A model generated the notes under the pieces. The model ran no database searches. It was not told the DNA's origin and was given only the letters and a program-made list of their open reading frames with translations. A program made the translations under genes and the position numbers. Positions 25,164 to 34,278 of a stretch of DNA of 64,000 bases are shown piece by piece. This DNA is from UBA6522 sp965262365 (lineage in GTDB: Bacteria > Pseudomonadota > Gammaproteobacteria > Steroidobacterales > Rariloculaceae), in NCBI GenBank assembly GCA_965262365.1, contig OZ253541.1:4092001-4156000 (forward strand), in the 5' to 3' direction. How positions within the stretch are numbered: position 1 is the first letter of the stretch; each line of letters begins with the position of its first letter.

Positions 25164-25802
25164 ATGAAACTCGCATGGATTGTGGCGCTAACGCTCGTAG
25201 CAGCACCGGCTGTTTCCCAAGAATGTTCCCCAGAGTGGCGCCAGAACATCGCAGACGCGGCAGCCTTTCGTGTCAAGCAGACGAGCATCGTCGCATTCCT
25301 CGAAGCCAACGAAGCCGAAATATCCGCTTATCGGGCCATAGTCGACCGCATGCAGGAACTTGAGGTCGATTCCGGCCAGCAACAACAACTTGATGCGCTG
25401 ACTAGCGTCATGCAGATCCACCTCGATGTCATGAGCGCCACACAAGAGGAATTCAGTGCAACGGAATTCGCCTCAGAGGAACTACCCGCATGGATAATCG
25501 CTCTTGGACTGGCACTCGAGTCCGACACTGCTGCCGCCAGACAATGCACGCCCGCGCATCGGGCGGCTGTTGCCAGGGCCGCATTCGACACAGCTGAGCG
25601 GGAAATCGCCACGGAGTTTGCAACGTTGAACCAAGCCCAAGTATCCCACTTTCGGGCGGTAATGGATGGGTTGCATCAGCTTGAAATCGCGACCGCTCGC
25701 CAGCGTCAACTGGACGCCGTGACTCTTGCCGTGCAGGGAATGCCAGCTTCGCATCGCGCTGCTCAACGCCAGTTCAGCGCGATCCTTCAGGGGCCACAGT
25801 GA
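25164..25802 (+). CDS. Secreted helical protein with an internal duplication
   Basis: 212 aa with strong ribosome site GAGGAGGT. Signal peptide MKLAWIVALTLVAAPAVSQ. The mature part holds two similar ~85-residue units: CSPEWRQNIADAA ... SAYRAIVDRMQELEV ... QQLDALTSVM, and CTPAHRAAVARAA ... SHFRAVMDGLHQLEI ... RQLDAVTLAV. Each starts with a Cys, so a disulfide between units is possible. Function unknown. Confidence 0.65.
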   Translation: MKLAWIVALTLVAAPAVSQECSPEWRQNIADAAAFRVKQTSIVAFLEANEAEISAYRAIVDRMQELEVDSGQQQQLDALTSVMQIHLDVMSATQEEFSATEFASEELPAWIIALGLALESDTAAARQCTPAHRAAVARAAFDTAEREIATEFATLNQAQVSHFRAVMDGLHQLEIATARQRQLDAVTLAVQGMPASHRAAQRQFSAILQGPQ

Positions 25803-26057
25803 CTCTCGTGCGAGTGATCCCGGTGGAACGCCCGCACCGGAGCACGTAACGGCCTCTAATTCATCCGTTCTGTTTTCCTGTCGATTCAGCAAATGTTGTC
25901 TCCGGATAACCCGGGACGGGCCGATTGGGCGCTTTGAGATTGCTGAGCGCGCATGCGCACAACGGCATGCTGCATGATCGATTCGGTGAGTGCGATAGAC
26001 TTTCGTCGCGTCGACAATTTCAGCGGCCACTTTCAAAAAAACAAATGGGAGAGTCAA

Positions 26058-26246
26058 GTGGACCGATACAGCAAAGGAATTCTTGCAATCATTGCGGTTG
26101 CGTTGTGGGTCATTGTTTTTCAGAACGCTGTTTCTTCGGCCTCAGCCCAATTGGCTGATAGCTGCGGAGACCGTTACGATCCATGTTACGTCGAGATTGA
26201 AGCTCCGCTTGGCGGAATCAGAGTGTACGTAACCAATTCTCCGTAA
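26058..26246 (+). CDS. Small membrane-anchored protein
   Basis: 62 aa from GTG 26058 with GGGAG 7 nt upstream: MDRYSKGILAIIAVALWVIVF followed by QNAVSSASAQ and a short periplasmic tail with two Cys. It resembles a widespread family of ~60-aa single-span proteins of proteobacteria (memory-based). An upstream in-frame ATG at 25953 is less likely. Confidence 0.45.
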   Translation: MDRYSKGILAIIAVALWVIVFQNAVSSASAQLADSCGDRYDPCYVEIEAPLGGIRVYVTNSP

Positions 26247-26819
26247 CCATTTTGGCAGGCGAGCTTGAGCGATGGCTGGAACACATTCACGAAAAACCGC
26301 GTGGTCGCTTAAGCGAAGACAATGCCGCCGCGGCTTCCAGTCCCGCAGGCTGGGATCGACAACCTGGTCGGGATAGGACCACAAATTTCCAGCAGGAGGG
26401 ATGTTGGGACAACAGCACGATGAGTATGGGAAGCGTATCCGCAGCGACTATGCGGCTCGGCTGTGGAACTACCGACAGCACATGGTCGACAGGAGCTAGT
26501 CCAAATGCTTGTTGACGGTGTGTCCTCGCAGTGTGGTGGACGCATTGCATATCTCGATACTGCGTGGCGCATCTCCTTCCAGTCGCCGCCCGCCGCGATA
26601 TAAGCGCCACCAAGTCGTGAACTTCCACAGTTGTGCGCGGCCATCATCGGGCGTCGGCAGACAACCGGCGTCTTGAGGCTATACGTGTACACGGAAATAG
26701 CTGCACCGCCTGCACGGCGATGGAACTCTGTAGTGATGGGAATCACGCGTCCGAAACAGTATGATTGCAGCGCAATCATTGCAACGATTGAGCTTGGCGG
26801 CGATTCGGAGGGCATAGTC
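26247..26819. other. No recognisable gene
   Basis: Short ORFs in several frames, none with a recognisable domain. One frame near 26430-26500 reads YGKRIRSDYAARLWNYRQHMVDR and may be a degraded gene. Confidence 0.3.
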
Positions 26820-27062
26820 ATGGCAAGTATCACGATCCGCAACCTCGATGAAGAGGTGAAGACGCGCCTGCGGGTACGCGCTGCCGAGCACCATCGCTCC
26901 ATGGAAGAGGAGGCGCGGTTGATTCTGCGAGAGGCCGTGGGGCGCAAGCTGGGTTCGCGCAATCTTGCGGAGATCACTCGATCTTATTTCGGACCGGACA
27001 ACGGCGTGGACTTGGAACTGCCGCCGCGCGGGCCAGGGCGGGAACCCCCGTCGTTCGACTGA
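26820..27062 (+). CDS. FitA/VapB-type antitoxin
   Basis: 80 aa from ATG 26820. Begins MASITIRNLDEEVKTRLRVRAAEHHRSMEEEARLILREAV, the RHH antitoxin pattern of FitA (NLDxxVKxRLRxRAAxHGRSMExE). It precedes a PIN toxin gene by 10 bp. It would bind its own promoter and neutralise the toxin. The surrounding 27.5-29 kb restriction remnants suggest a stabilising role in a defence island. Confidence 0.85.
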   Translation: MASITIRNLDEEVKTRLRVRAAEHHRSMEEEARLILREAVGRKLGSRNLAEITRSYFGPDNGVDLELPPRGPGREPPSFD

Positions 27063-27072
27063 GCCGCCGGCC

Positions 27073-27498
27073 ATGTCCGTGCTGTTGGACACCAACGTGG
27101 TGTCCGAGTTGATCCGAAAGGCGCGTGATCCCGGCGTCGCTGACTGGGTGGCTGGCCTGCCTCTGGAAGACTTGTTCTTCTCGGCTGTTGGCGAAGCGGA
27201 GCTGCGCTATGGCGCCGCGATTCTGCCGGCGGGCCGACGCCGGGAAAACCTGCTGGCGGATATTGAGGGAATGCTGCGCGAGGCTTTCGGGGAGCGTGTG
27301 CTGCCTTTCGACAGAGCGGCGGCGCGCGAGTATGCGGACATCGCGGCGATGCGGCGTGGCGTAGGCCGCCGAGTCGCGCCGGCCGACTGCCAGATCGCTG
27401 CGATCGCCCGTTCGCGAGACATGACTGTCGCGACGCGCAATGTTCGGGACTTCGACGGTATCGGCGTCGATATCGTCAATCCCTGGACGGCGGCATGA
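27073..27498 (+). CDS. FitB/VapC-type PIN-domain toxin
   Basis: 141 aa from ATG 27073: MSVLLDTNVVSELIRK (first catalytic Asp), FFSAVGEAELRYGA (Glu), PADCQIAAIARSRDMTVATRNVRDFDGIGVDIVNPW (Asp cluster). It is a predicted Mg-dependent RNase. Its TGA overlaps an ATG of the HsdR remnant (ATGA 27495-27498). Confidence 0.88.
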   Translation: MSVLLDTNVVSELIRKARDPGVADWVAGLPLEDLFFSAVGEAELRYGAAILPAGRRRENLLADIEGMLREAFGERVLPFDRAAAREYADIAAMRRGVGRRVAPADCQIAAIARSRDMTVATRNVRDFDGIGVDIVNPWTAA

Positions 27499-28140
27499 GC
27501 GGCAGGACCGAAGCCTTCGCGAGGGTCGAGATCGACAAACTGGTTGAGGACGCTGGCTGGAACCTGACCGATGGCGTCAGCGTGCTGATCGAACACGCGC
27601 TGACTGACGGCACTTGATCTGACTACGTGCCCTGCGACCGGACCGGTCGTCCGTTGGCGGAGCTGGAGACCAAGCGAGCGAGCACAAGCCAGGCCGGACA
27701 CGGGACCAGGGCCGACATTGCGCCGGGTAATTTTGCGTGCCGTTGGTCTTCCTGGGTCTCGGTGAGAAAATCCGGATTCCCGATCGCAAGATGATGGGCT
27801 TCCACGCTCAGGACGACCGTGGGCGGCGGATGGCCACATGGCTGATCCTCCGCGCCGCGATCAGTCGGCAATCGCGATCGACTGGAAGTTCGTCGAGCGC
27901 GACTTCCAGATTGAAAGCATTGTGATGCTGTGCGCCGAGGTTTCTCTCGGTCAGCGCAAGCTGCTTGTCGGGATGACGAACGAAACAGGCAATACCCGAA
28001 CTGCGACCGCGTTCATCGAGCCACTGTTCGAGGCAGGCTTTGCCAGCCGCGTGTTGTTCGTCGCTGAAGCCGAAGTCCCACAGATTGCGAAACAATCTCT
28101 CCGTGGAGCCGATTCGGCTATAGGGACGGGGGCATGTGCG
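27495..28140 (+). pseudogene. hsdR: Decayed type I restriction HsdR N-terminal region
   Basis: Block 1 (27495 on) reads FARVEIDKLVEDAGWNLTDG, a stop at 27617-27619, then DYVPCDRTGRPLAELETKRAS, the HsdR nuclease domain start. Block 2 (about 27870-28100, a different frame) reads VERDFQIESI and GQRKLLVGMTNETGNTRTATAFI, PLFEAGFASRVLFV. There the helicase Walker A (MATGTGKT in the family) is ruined. Stops and a frameshift make it nonfunctional. No hsdM or hsdS is nearby. Confidence 0.7.
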
Positions 28141-28346
28141 GCGCGGAAGGAAGCGGCTCGCGGCGGCTTGAAACACCGGGTGAAGCGCCAGCGAAAGTCG
28201 AGGTGTCATCGGCCAGAACGGGCAGAATGAGCGAATACGTGCCCCGGTGGGGCGGAGAACTCGATCGCGCGTAGCTTACCCTTGCGAGTCGTGCTCAGCG
28301 CGGGCCCGGCCTGATTTTCGACCGGAATCCACGAATACTTGCGACT

Positions 28347-28570
28347 TCAGGTGTTAGAGCCCGCCGATACCTCCGGCAACGCCCGGACGATCTTTATGGT
28401 TTCCAGGCTCACCGTGATCACGCGCAGGAGCACATCGAGCGGGTAGCGCGGGTCGCCCACAGTATCAATCGCGTAGCGGTTGGCGTCGCTCACGATGCCG
28501 CTGGCTATTTCTTGACGCCCTGGCACTCCATCACCCATTGCAGCGCAGGCTTTCCGTTGACCACTTAGAG
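28347..28570 (-). pseudogene. C-terminal fragment of an ISP-type restriction enzyme/helicase
   Basis: Minus-strand reading gives ASGIVSDANRYAIDTVGDPRYPLDVLLRVITVSLETIKIVRALPE. A second frame just before gives VNGKPALQWVME. Together they match the end of type ISP or related DEAD-helicase restriction proteins (SGIxxDxN ... YPLxLxxRVxTVSxETxxIV). Only the tail survives, with a frameshift. Confidence 0.5.
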
Positions 28571-28999
28571 CGGTCGGCAACACCACTTGTCGTCTGGTAC
28601 GACGCGTTGCAGTAGACGGGCGCGAAGAGGTGCTCGTCAGCGGGCGGAGAACGAGGACCGAGACGTGATGTGGGAGAGTGACAATGCGCGCTTGGCGATA
28701 TTGGAGCTGCTCTCGCGAGGCGCCCCCAATCGCTGGCGCGCTCAGGTAGAGGCGTACGACGCCCTCGCCGAGCCTCACTGGACACGGCCCACCGGTCGTC
28801 GCGACGTGATCGGCTTGGTCGAGGAGCGCAGTGCAGAGGTTGCGGGGGGATATGGACAAGTCGGCGAACGTCCCGGATGGTAGGGTTGGCGCGTGGAGGG
28901 CGCGCTGCGGAAGGACCTCGCGCAATCGAATCGTGGATTGGTTACGCTCACACTCGGCGCTACAAGATTGCTGGGCGGAAGGCGCTCGCGGGGCCAGGA

Positions 29000-29167
29000 G
29001 TGTCACCGTTCAAGACCGAGGCTTTCGCGCGCTTCGCGGACCGGGAGGGACGGGAGGACGACGCGCTGTGCGAGGCGATCCGCCGGGCCCGGAGGGGGCT
29101 GATCGAGGCCGGTCTCGGAGGCGGCATCGTCAAGCAGCGCATTGCGCGGCGTGGTAATGTGGCCTAA
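29000..29167 (+). pseudogene. Truncated RelE/ParE-like toxin
   Basis: From GTG 29000: PFKTEAFARFADREGREDDALCEAIRRARRG ... LGGGIVKQRIARRG. This is the beginning of a RelE-type family (pattern FKTxxFxRxARKxxIxDxxLCxAIxExxxGxxDxDLGGGVxKxRxxR). The usual second half is missing after residue 55. Confidence 0.5.
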
Positions 29168-29220
29168 GCGCCGTCGCTCCGATCGGATCCAGGCGCGATG
29201 GTCCTGACGTGAGGCCAGCT

Positions 29221-29949
29221 ATGCCGACAAGCAGGCGTTTCAATCGAAATTGGCAGCCGGCTGCGCTGAATGAATTCCTGAAGGAGCATCGGAGCAACGC
29301 ACTGCTCAATGATCGCGCAGTCTATCTTGTCGATGCCGAGCGCATCGCAATCCTGGACGAATTCATCATGGGAAACTTGTGGAGCGCGGTGGTGCGTTGC
29401 ATCGCGCCATCGCCCTGGACGACCTGGGTGGGCCCCAACGGGGAGCGGCCCCATGAAGCCATCAAGACCTTGCCAGGCAGGCGATATATGACCCGCTCAC
29501 TCCTGTTCCTGATTGAGGACCCGAACCGCCCGCGCCGCCCGGGGCAAGAGAATCCAGCATGGTATTGCCGCGGCAAGTTGAAGGCGGATACTGAGCAGGG
29601 ATTCATGCTCTCATTCGATTTTATCCTGAGCGTCCCGGAGACCTTACCTTTCGACAAGGTATTGAGGGTGCTCAAGGAGCCCCTACTGCGCGGCTGTCCT
29701 CCTGAACTGTCCTATAGCGAAGGATGCGGTGATTCCACCGGCACCCTGAATCTTTCGTTTACGGGCGGCAAGGGGGTTTCTGGCCTGATGGCGCTGAGTT
29801 CAAATGAGCCCCGCGAGATCGTGCTGGATCTTACATCCAAGAACGTGGCGGCGATCAACGCCGTTCATCGCCTAGAACAGGATTTCGGTGGCGAAGCACA
29901 GTTCGAAGAAGCCGTAACCGCGCTGGTTTGCGCGTACGAGGCTTGGTAG
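29221..29949 (+). CDS. Hypothetical protein
   Basis: 242 aa from ATG 29221 (an in-frame ATG at 29209 is also possible). No family recognised. Soluble, with LSFDFILSVPETLPFDKVLRVLKEPLLRGCPPELSY and VLDLTSKNVAAINAVHRLEQDFGG. Intact and of normal coding character between remnants and a toxin-antitoxin pair. Confidence 0.6.
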   Translation: MPTSRRFNRNWQPAALNEFLKEHRSNALLNDRAVYLVDAERIAILDEFIMGNLWSAVVRCIAPSPWTTWVGPNGERPHEAIKTLPGRRYMTRSLLFLIEDPNRPRRPGQENPAWYCRGKLKADTEQGFMLSFDFILSVPETLPFDKVLRVLKEPLLRGCPPELSYSEGCGDSTGTLNLSFTGGKGVSGLMALSSNEPREIVLDLTSKNVAAINAVHRLEQDFGGEAQFEEAVTALVCAYEAW

Positions 29950-30264
29950 CAAGACCACCTCACAGAGTACGTAGCAAAAATCGGTGCGCCTAGGGTTGCG
30001 GACCATCGTGTTCCAGCTTCGACCGGCGGATGACGGCCGTCGCCCGCGCCATGGAGATACCGCTCTTCGAACTTTAGGGTTCGTCAGCCTTAGGAAACAG
30101 CCAGCCTCGGAATACAGATCGATGCGTTCGCACGGACCGGCCCGGTGCGCACGGCTTGAGCGGTGCCCCTCCGATCGTCTCCCCGCCGCAGCCGGCGTCG
30201 CATTGCCATCGCCACGCGCGATGGATAAGCTTGCGGCGCGTAGCGCGGCGCGTTACAGTGCAGC
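29950..30264. other. Intergenic region before higBA
   Basis: No gene seen. A possible promoter for higBA is near the end (TTGCGG ... TTACAGT just before 30265). Confidence 0.3.
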
Positions 30265-30537
30265 ATGAGGATCAGGCACAAGGGACTGCGGGCGCTGCAC
30301 GAGCGGGACAATCCCGCTCGGGTGCCTGCGGGTCTGGTGCCACGGCTGAACCGCATCCTGTTCCGGCTGCAAGAGGCGACGCATCCGCGAAGCGCCGATG
30401 CTCCAGGCTTTCGGCTGCACCCCCTGAAGGGCGACCGTGCGGGTCAGTGGAGCGTTCGCGTATCCGGCAACTGGCGCGTGGTGTTCCGCTTTGAGGACGG
30501 CGAGGCCGTGGACCTGGACCTGATCGACTATCACTGA
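30265..30537 (+). CDS. higB: HigB-type toxin (RelE superfamily)
   Basis: 90 aa. MRIRHKGLRALHERDN, PRLNRILFRLQEATHP, PGFRLHPLKGDRAGQWSVRVSGNWRVVFRFEDGEAVDLDLIDYH: the full HigB core, including the basic residues of the mRNA interferase surface. Toxin-first order with HigA 19 bp downstream is typical of higBA. Confidence 0.92.
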   Translation: MRIRHKGLRALHERDNPARVPAGLVPRLNRILFRLQEATHPRSADAPGFRLHPLKGDRAGQWSVRVSGNWRVVFRFEDGEAVDLDLIDYH

Positions 30538-30556
30538 CCAAAGGGGAGTGCTGACC

Positions 30557-30871
30557 ATGAACGACATTGCAAGCGAGCGCGTCGGCCCGATGCTGAACCC
30601 GCCGCACCTGGGCGAACTGATCCGCGAGAGCATGGACGACATGAGCTGGAACGTGACCGAGACGGCGGCGCGTCTCGGCTGCGAGCGCGGCACGCTGTCG
30701 CGCCTGCTGAACGGCAAGGCGGGCGTGTCGGCGAACATGGCGCTGGCGCTGGAGGGCATCGGCTGGGGAACTGCCGATCACTGGATGCGGATGCAGGCGA
30801 GCTACGAGCTTGCGCGGGCACGGCGCGACCGGACGGCTGCGGAACGGCGCATGAGGGCGCTGCAGGCATGA
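30557..30871 (+). CDS. higA: HigA-type antitoxin
   Basis: 104 aa from ATG 30557, chosen because AAGGGGAG (30541-30548) is a well-spaced ribosome site. MLNPPHLGELIRESMD, VTETAARLGCERGTLSRLLNGKAGVSANMALALEG: a helix-turn-helix of the HigA/Xre type. Neutralises HigB and represses the operon. Confidence 0.92.
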   Translation: MNDIASERVGPMLNPPHLGELIRESMDDMSWNVTETAARLGCERGTLSRLLNGKAGVSANMALALEGIGWGTADHWMRMQASYELARARRDRTAAERRMRALQA

Positions 30872-30908
30872 TCGAGGCTCGCGCCGTCGGCGCCGTCAGC
30901 TCGGACTG

Positions 30909-33698
30909 ATGCGCCTTTCGTGGAACGAAGTCCGCGCCCGCGCCGCCAAGTTCGCGGACGACTGGCGGGACGCGGCCTACGAGAAGGGCGAGACGCAGAG
31001 CTTCTACAACGACTTCTTCGAGGTCTTCGGCGTCCGGCGGCGGTCTGTGGCACGTTACGAGGAACACGTCACGAAGCTGAACGACCGCTCGGGCTACATC
31101 GACCTGTTCTGGCCCCGTGTTCTCATTGTCGAGCAGAAGAGCGCCGGACGCGATCTCGAAAGAGCCTACGGGCAAGCCGGGGAGTACTTCGACGCGTTGC
31201 GCGAGCGCGACCGCCCGCGTTTCGTTCTGGTGAGCGACTTCCAGACCTTCGAGCTTCGCGATCTCGACGAGCGGACGGTTGTCGAATTCGCGCTGCCGGA
31301 CCTGCCCGCGCACGTCGAATCGTTCGGGTTCATACTCGGCGTGCAGCGCCGGACTTTCCGCGATCAGGATCCGGCGAACATCAAGGCAGCCGAGCTGGTC
31401 GGGCGGCTGCACGACGCGCTTGCCGATGCCGGACACCGGGGGCACGATCTGGAACGGTTCCTCGTGCGCGTGGTGTTCTGCATGTTCGCCGACGACACTG
31501 GGGTATTCGAGCCGCGCGACATCTTCCTCGATTTCCTTGAGACGCGGACCGGCGAGGACGGGGCCGATCTCGGCCCGTGGCTCGCGCAACTGTTCGAGGT
31601 GCTCGACACACGCGAAAGCGACCGGCCCGCGACGCTCGACGAGGACCTGGGGCAGTTCCCTTACGTCAACGGCGACTTGTTCGAAGGGCACCTGCGGACG
31701 TTCTCGTTTGACGCGGCGATGCGCGGGGCGCTGCTCGATGCCTGCCGGTTCGATTGGTCGCGACTCTCGCCCGCAATCTTCGGTGCGCTGTTCCAGTCGG
31801 TGATGGACCCGGCGGAGCGACGCGCCCAAGGCGCGCACTACACGACCGAGAAGAACATCCTCAAGGTAATCGAGCCGCTGTTCATGGACGACCTGCGCGT
31901 CGAGTTCGAGCGGCTCCGGGCACGGCGGGGCCGGGGTCGCCTCGCTGCGCTCCGGCAGTTTCAGGCCAAGCTCGGTGGCCTGACGTTCTTCGATCCGGCG
32001 TGCGGCTGCGGCAACTTCCTCATCATCGCCTACCGGGAACTTCGGGAGCTTGAGATAGAGGTGTTGCGGGAGATTTATCCAAAGTCGCAGATGGGGAGGC
32101 AGATGGACGCCTTGGCGTCGGACCTGTCGGTGGTGGACGTGGACCAGTTCTACGGGATCGAGCTTGGCGAGTTCCCGGCCCGGATCGCGGAGACCGCGTT
32201 GTGGATGATGGATCACATTATGAACAACCGGCTGAGCCTTGAGTTCGGCCAGACCTACGCGCGCATTCCGCTTGAGAAGTCGCCGCACATTCTCCACGGC
32301 GATGCGCTGGAAACGGACTGGTCCGAATTGCTGGCACCCGGCGATTGCTCGTTTGTCTTCGGCAACCCGCCGTTCGTGGGCGCGAAATACCAGACACCGG
32401 AGCAGCGCGAGCGGGTGCGGGAAATCGCCGCACTCGGAAAGAGCGGCGGCACGCTCGACTACGTCACTGCTTGGTTCATCAAGGCGGGGGAATACGTGAA
32501 CGGCGGCGATACCCGGCTCGGCTTTGTCGCCACAAATTCCATAACGGCTGGTGAGCAGGTCGCCCAGCTCTGGCCTGTCCTGTTCGGGCGCTGCAAGCTG
32601 GAGATCACGTTCGCGCACCGGACTTTCGCGTGGGGGTCGGATGCGCGAGGCAAGGCGCATGTGCATGTCGTCATTCTCGGCCTCGACCGGCGGGAGGCTG
32701 CGCGTTCGGAGAAGCGGCTGTTCAGCTATCCCGACATCAACAGCGAGCCGGAGGAAAGCCGCCATGCAGCGCTGTCGCCATACCTGTTTGACGCGGGCGG
32801 GCTGTCAGACCCGCATTTGGTAGTGCGGGAGGAAAGCGCACCGATCAACGGGATGGGCCGATTGATAATCGGCTCCAAACCCATCGACGGCGGGAACTAT
32901 ATCTTCGACGAGGCAGAACGCGGCGCATTTCTGGATGCGGAGCCGGAGGCCGCGCCGTGGCTTCGACCTTTTATCGGGGCGCGAGAGTACTTGCGCGGCG
33001 GCGAGCGCTGGATACTAGCTCTGCACGATGCGCCGCCCGAAGTTCTGGCGCGCTTGCCCGGCATACGGGAACGAATCGCCGCCGTCCGCAGCTACCGCGA
33101 GGCGAGCAAGAGCGCGCCGACGCGGAAGCTCGCGGCGACACCGACGCTCTATCACGTCAACGTCGTCCCCACCGCGCCGTTTCTGGTGATTCCAGAGGTC
33201 AGTTCGGAGCGGCGCGAATACGCGCCCATCGGCTGGTTGGAGCCGCCGGTGATTCCGAGCAACAAGCTCCGGCTGCTGGCGAACGCGGGCTTGGCCGATT
33301 TCGCGTTGCTGACCTCGGCCATGCACATGGCATGGACGCGCTACATTGGTGGTCGGCTGAAGAGTGACTACCAATACTCGGTGGGCGTCAACTACAACAC
33401 CTTCCCGCTGCCGCCCAGGCACTCGGACTTGTCGCGGCTTGAACCGCTCGCCCAAGCGGTGCTCGACGCGAGGGCTGCGCATTTGGGCGCGACGCTGGCC
33501 GTTCTCTACGATCCCGACCTGATGCCGCCGAACCTGCGCCGGGCGCATCAGGCACTCGACCGCACGGTAGACCGGTTCTACCGGCGCGGCGGATTTGCTT
33601 CCGAGCGCGAGCGGGTCGAGCATCTGTTCATGCTGTACGAAAAGATGCGCGCGCCGCTGGCCGTAAGCACGAAGAAAAGGGTACGACGGAAGCGATGA
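30909..33698 (+). CDS. MmeI-like single-chain type IIL restriction-modification enzyme
   Basis: 929 aa, the length of MmeI-family proteins that combine nuclease, methyltransferase and target recognition. The N-terminal PD-(D/E)XK site is D65 in GYIDLFW and E75-x-K77 in VEQKS. Its D-10-E-2-K spacing matches MmeI as I recall it. Methyltransferase motif I is DPACGCGNFLIIAY (D362) and motif IV is NPPF (N486). The C-terminal part (~620-860) is the target-recognition domain. It would cut unmodified DNA and protect by adenine methylation of one strand. Its TGA overlaps the next gene's ATG. Confidence 0.9.
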   Translation: MRLSWNEVRARAAKFADDWRDAAYEKGETQSFYNDFFEVFGVRRRSVARYEEHVTKLNDRSGYIDLFWPRVLIVEQKSAGRDLERAYGQAGEYFDALRERDRPRFVLVSDFQTFELRDLDERTVVEFALPDLPAHVESFGFILGVQRRTFRDQDPANIKAAELVGRLHDALADAGHRGHDLERFLVRVVFCMFADDTGVFEPRDIFLDFLETRTGEDGADLGPWLAQLFEVLDTRESDRPATLDEDLGQFPYVNGDLFEGHLRTFSFDAAMRGALLDACRFDWSRLSPAIFGALFQSVMDPAERRAQGAHYTTEKNILKVIEPLFMDDLRVEFERLRARRGRGRLAALRQFQAKLGGLTFFDPACGCGNFLIIAYRELRELEIEVLREIYPKSQMGRQMDALASDLSVVDVDQFYGIELGEFPARIAETALWMMDHIMNNRLSLEFGQTYARIPLEKSPHILHGDALETDWSELLAPGDCSFVFGNPPFVGAKYQTPEQRERVREIAALGKSGGTLDYVTAWFIKAGEYVNGGDTRLGFVATNSITAGEQVAQLWPVLFGRCKLEITFAHRTFAWGSDARGKAHVHVVILGLDRREAARSEKRLFSYPDINSEPEESRHAALSPYLFDAGGLSDPHLVVREESAPINGMGRLIIGSKPIDGGNYIFDEAERGAFLDAEPEAAPWLRPFIGAREYLRGGERWILALHDAPPEVLARLPGIRERIAAVRSYREASKSAPTRKLAATPTLYHVNVVPTAPFLVIPEVSSERREYAPIGWLEPPVIPSNKLRLLANAGLADFALLTSAMHMAWTRYIGGRLKSDYQYSVGVNYNTFPLPPRHSDLSRLEPLAQAVLDARAAHLGATLAVLYDPDLMPPNLRRAHQALDRTVDRFYRRGGFASERERVEHLFMLYEKMRAPLAVSTKKRVRRKR

Positions 33699-34252
33699 AC
33701 GAGTCACTGTTCAAGGCAGTACCGCAATCGCAAGGGGCGATAGTGAATGGCGAAACGACATTCGAGTTCCTGCAACGCGGAGGCCGAACGGAGGCAATTG
33801 AAATCCGCCAGTGGATTGAAAATTGGTTTCAAGAGTACCCGGAAGATCATGGCGACGAACTGAGCAAGCGTCTCCAGTCCAAGAACTTTGCCAAGTTCAT
33901 GGGCGCATACTTTGAATTGCAGGTCTTTTCGGTGCTGCGCCGACTCGGCTGCGATGTCGAGATTCATCCCGACTTCTCAGGAACGCACAGGAAGTTTGAT
34001 TTCGGGGTTACGCATGGCGAGGACACCTTCTATGTGGAAGCGACCGTGCAGGCCGGCACCGCCGACCGGCGATCCATGAATCGGAAACGACAAACTATCC
34101 GACTGTTTCAGACGATACAGACCTCGCGATATCGATTTATCAATCGTGCCGGCTTGCTGGTCCAGCCCAACGGTCGCCAAATACTCGATGTGGGTAACAA
34201 TCCGATGGTTCGGAATCGATTCCAGGCCATCGAGAACGCCCTCTCAACCTGA
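33695..34252 (+). CDS. Nuclease-like protein coupled to the MmeI-like enzyme
   Basis: 185 aa; start overlaps the upstream stop (ATGA 33695-33698). Contains AKFMGAYFELQVFSVLRRLGCDVEIHP, then RKFDFGV and TFYVEATV, a plausible PD-(D/E)XK arrangement (Glu in the first helix, Asp, then ExT in place of ExK). The missing Lys may mean inactivity. C-terminus may be short compared with relatives. Accessory role to the restriction enzyme is inferred from coupling only. Confidence 0.55.
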   Translation: MNESLFKAVPQSQGAIVNGETTFEFLQRGGRTEAIEIRQWIENWFQEYPEDHGDELSKRLQSKNFAKFMGAYFELQVFSVLRRLGCDVEIHPDFSGTHRKFDFGVTHGEDTFYVEATVQAGTADRRSMNRKRQTIRLFQTIQTSRYRFINRAGLLVQPNGRQILDVGNNPMVRNRFQAIENALST

Positions 34253-34278
34253 GATTTCTGTAACATCAAGGCTAACTG

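Noticed and set aside
30531..32765. 744-aa minus-strand ORF opposite the MmeI-like gene
   Set aside because: No motif; composition typical of an antisense GC-rich frame, while the plus strand carries all methyltransferase motifs.
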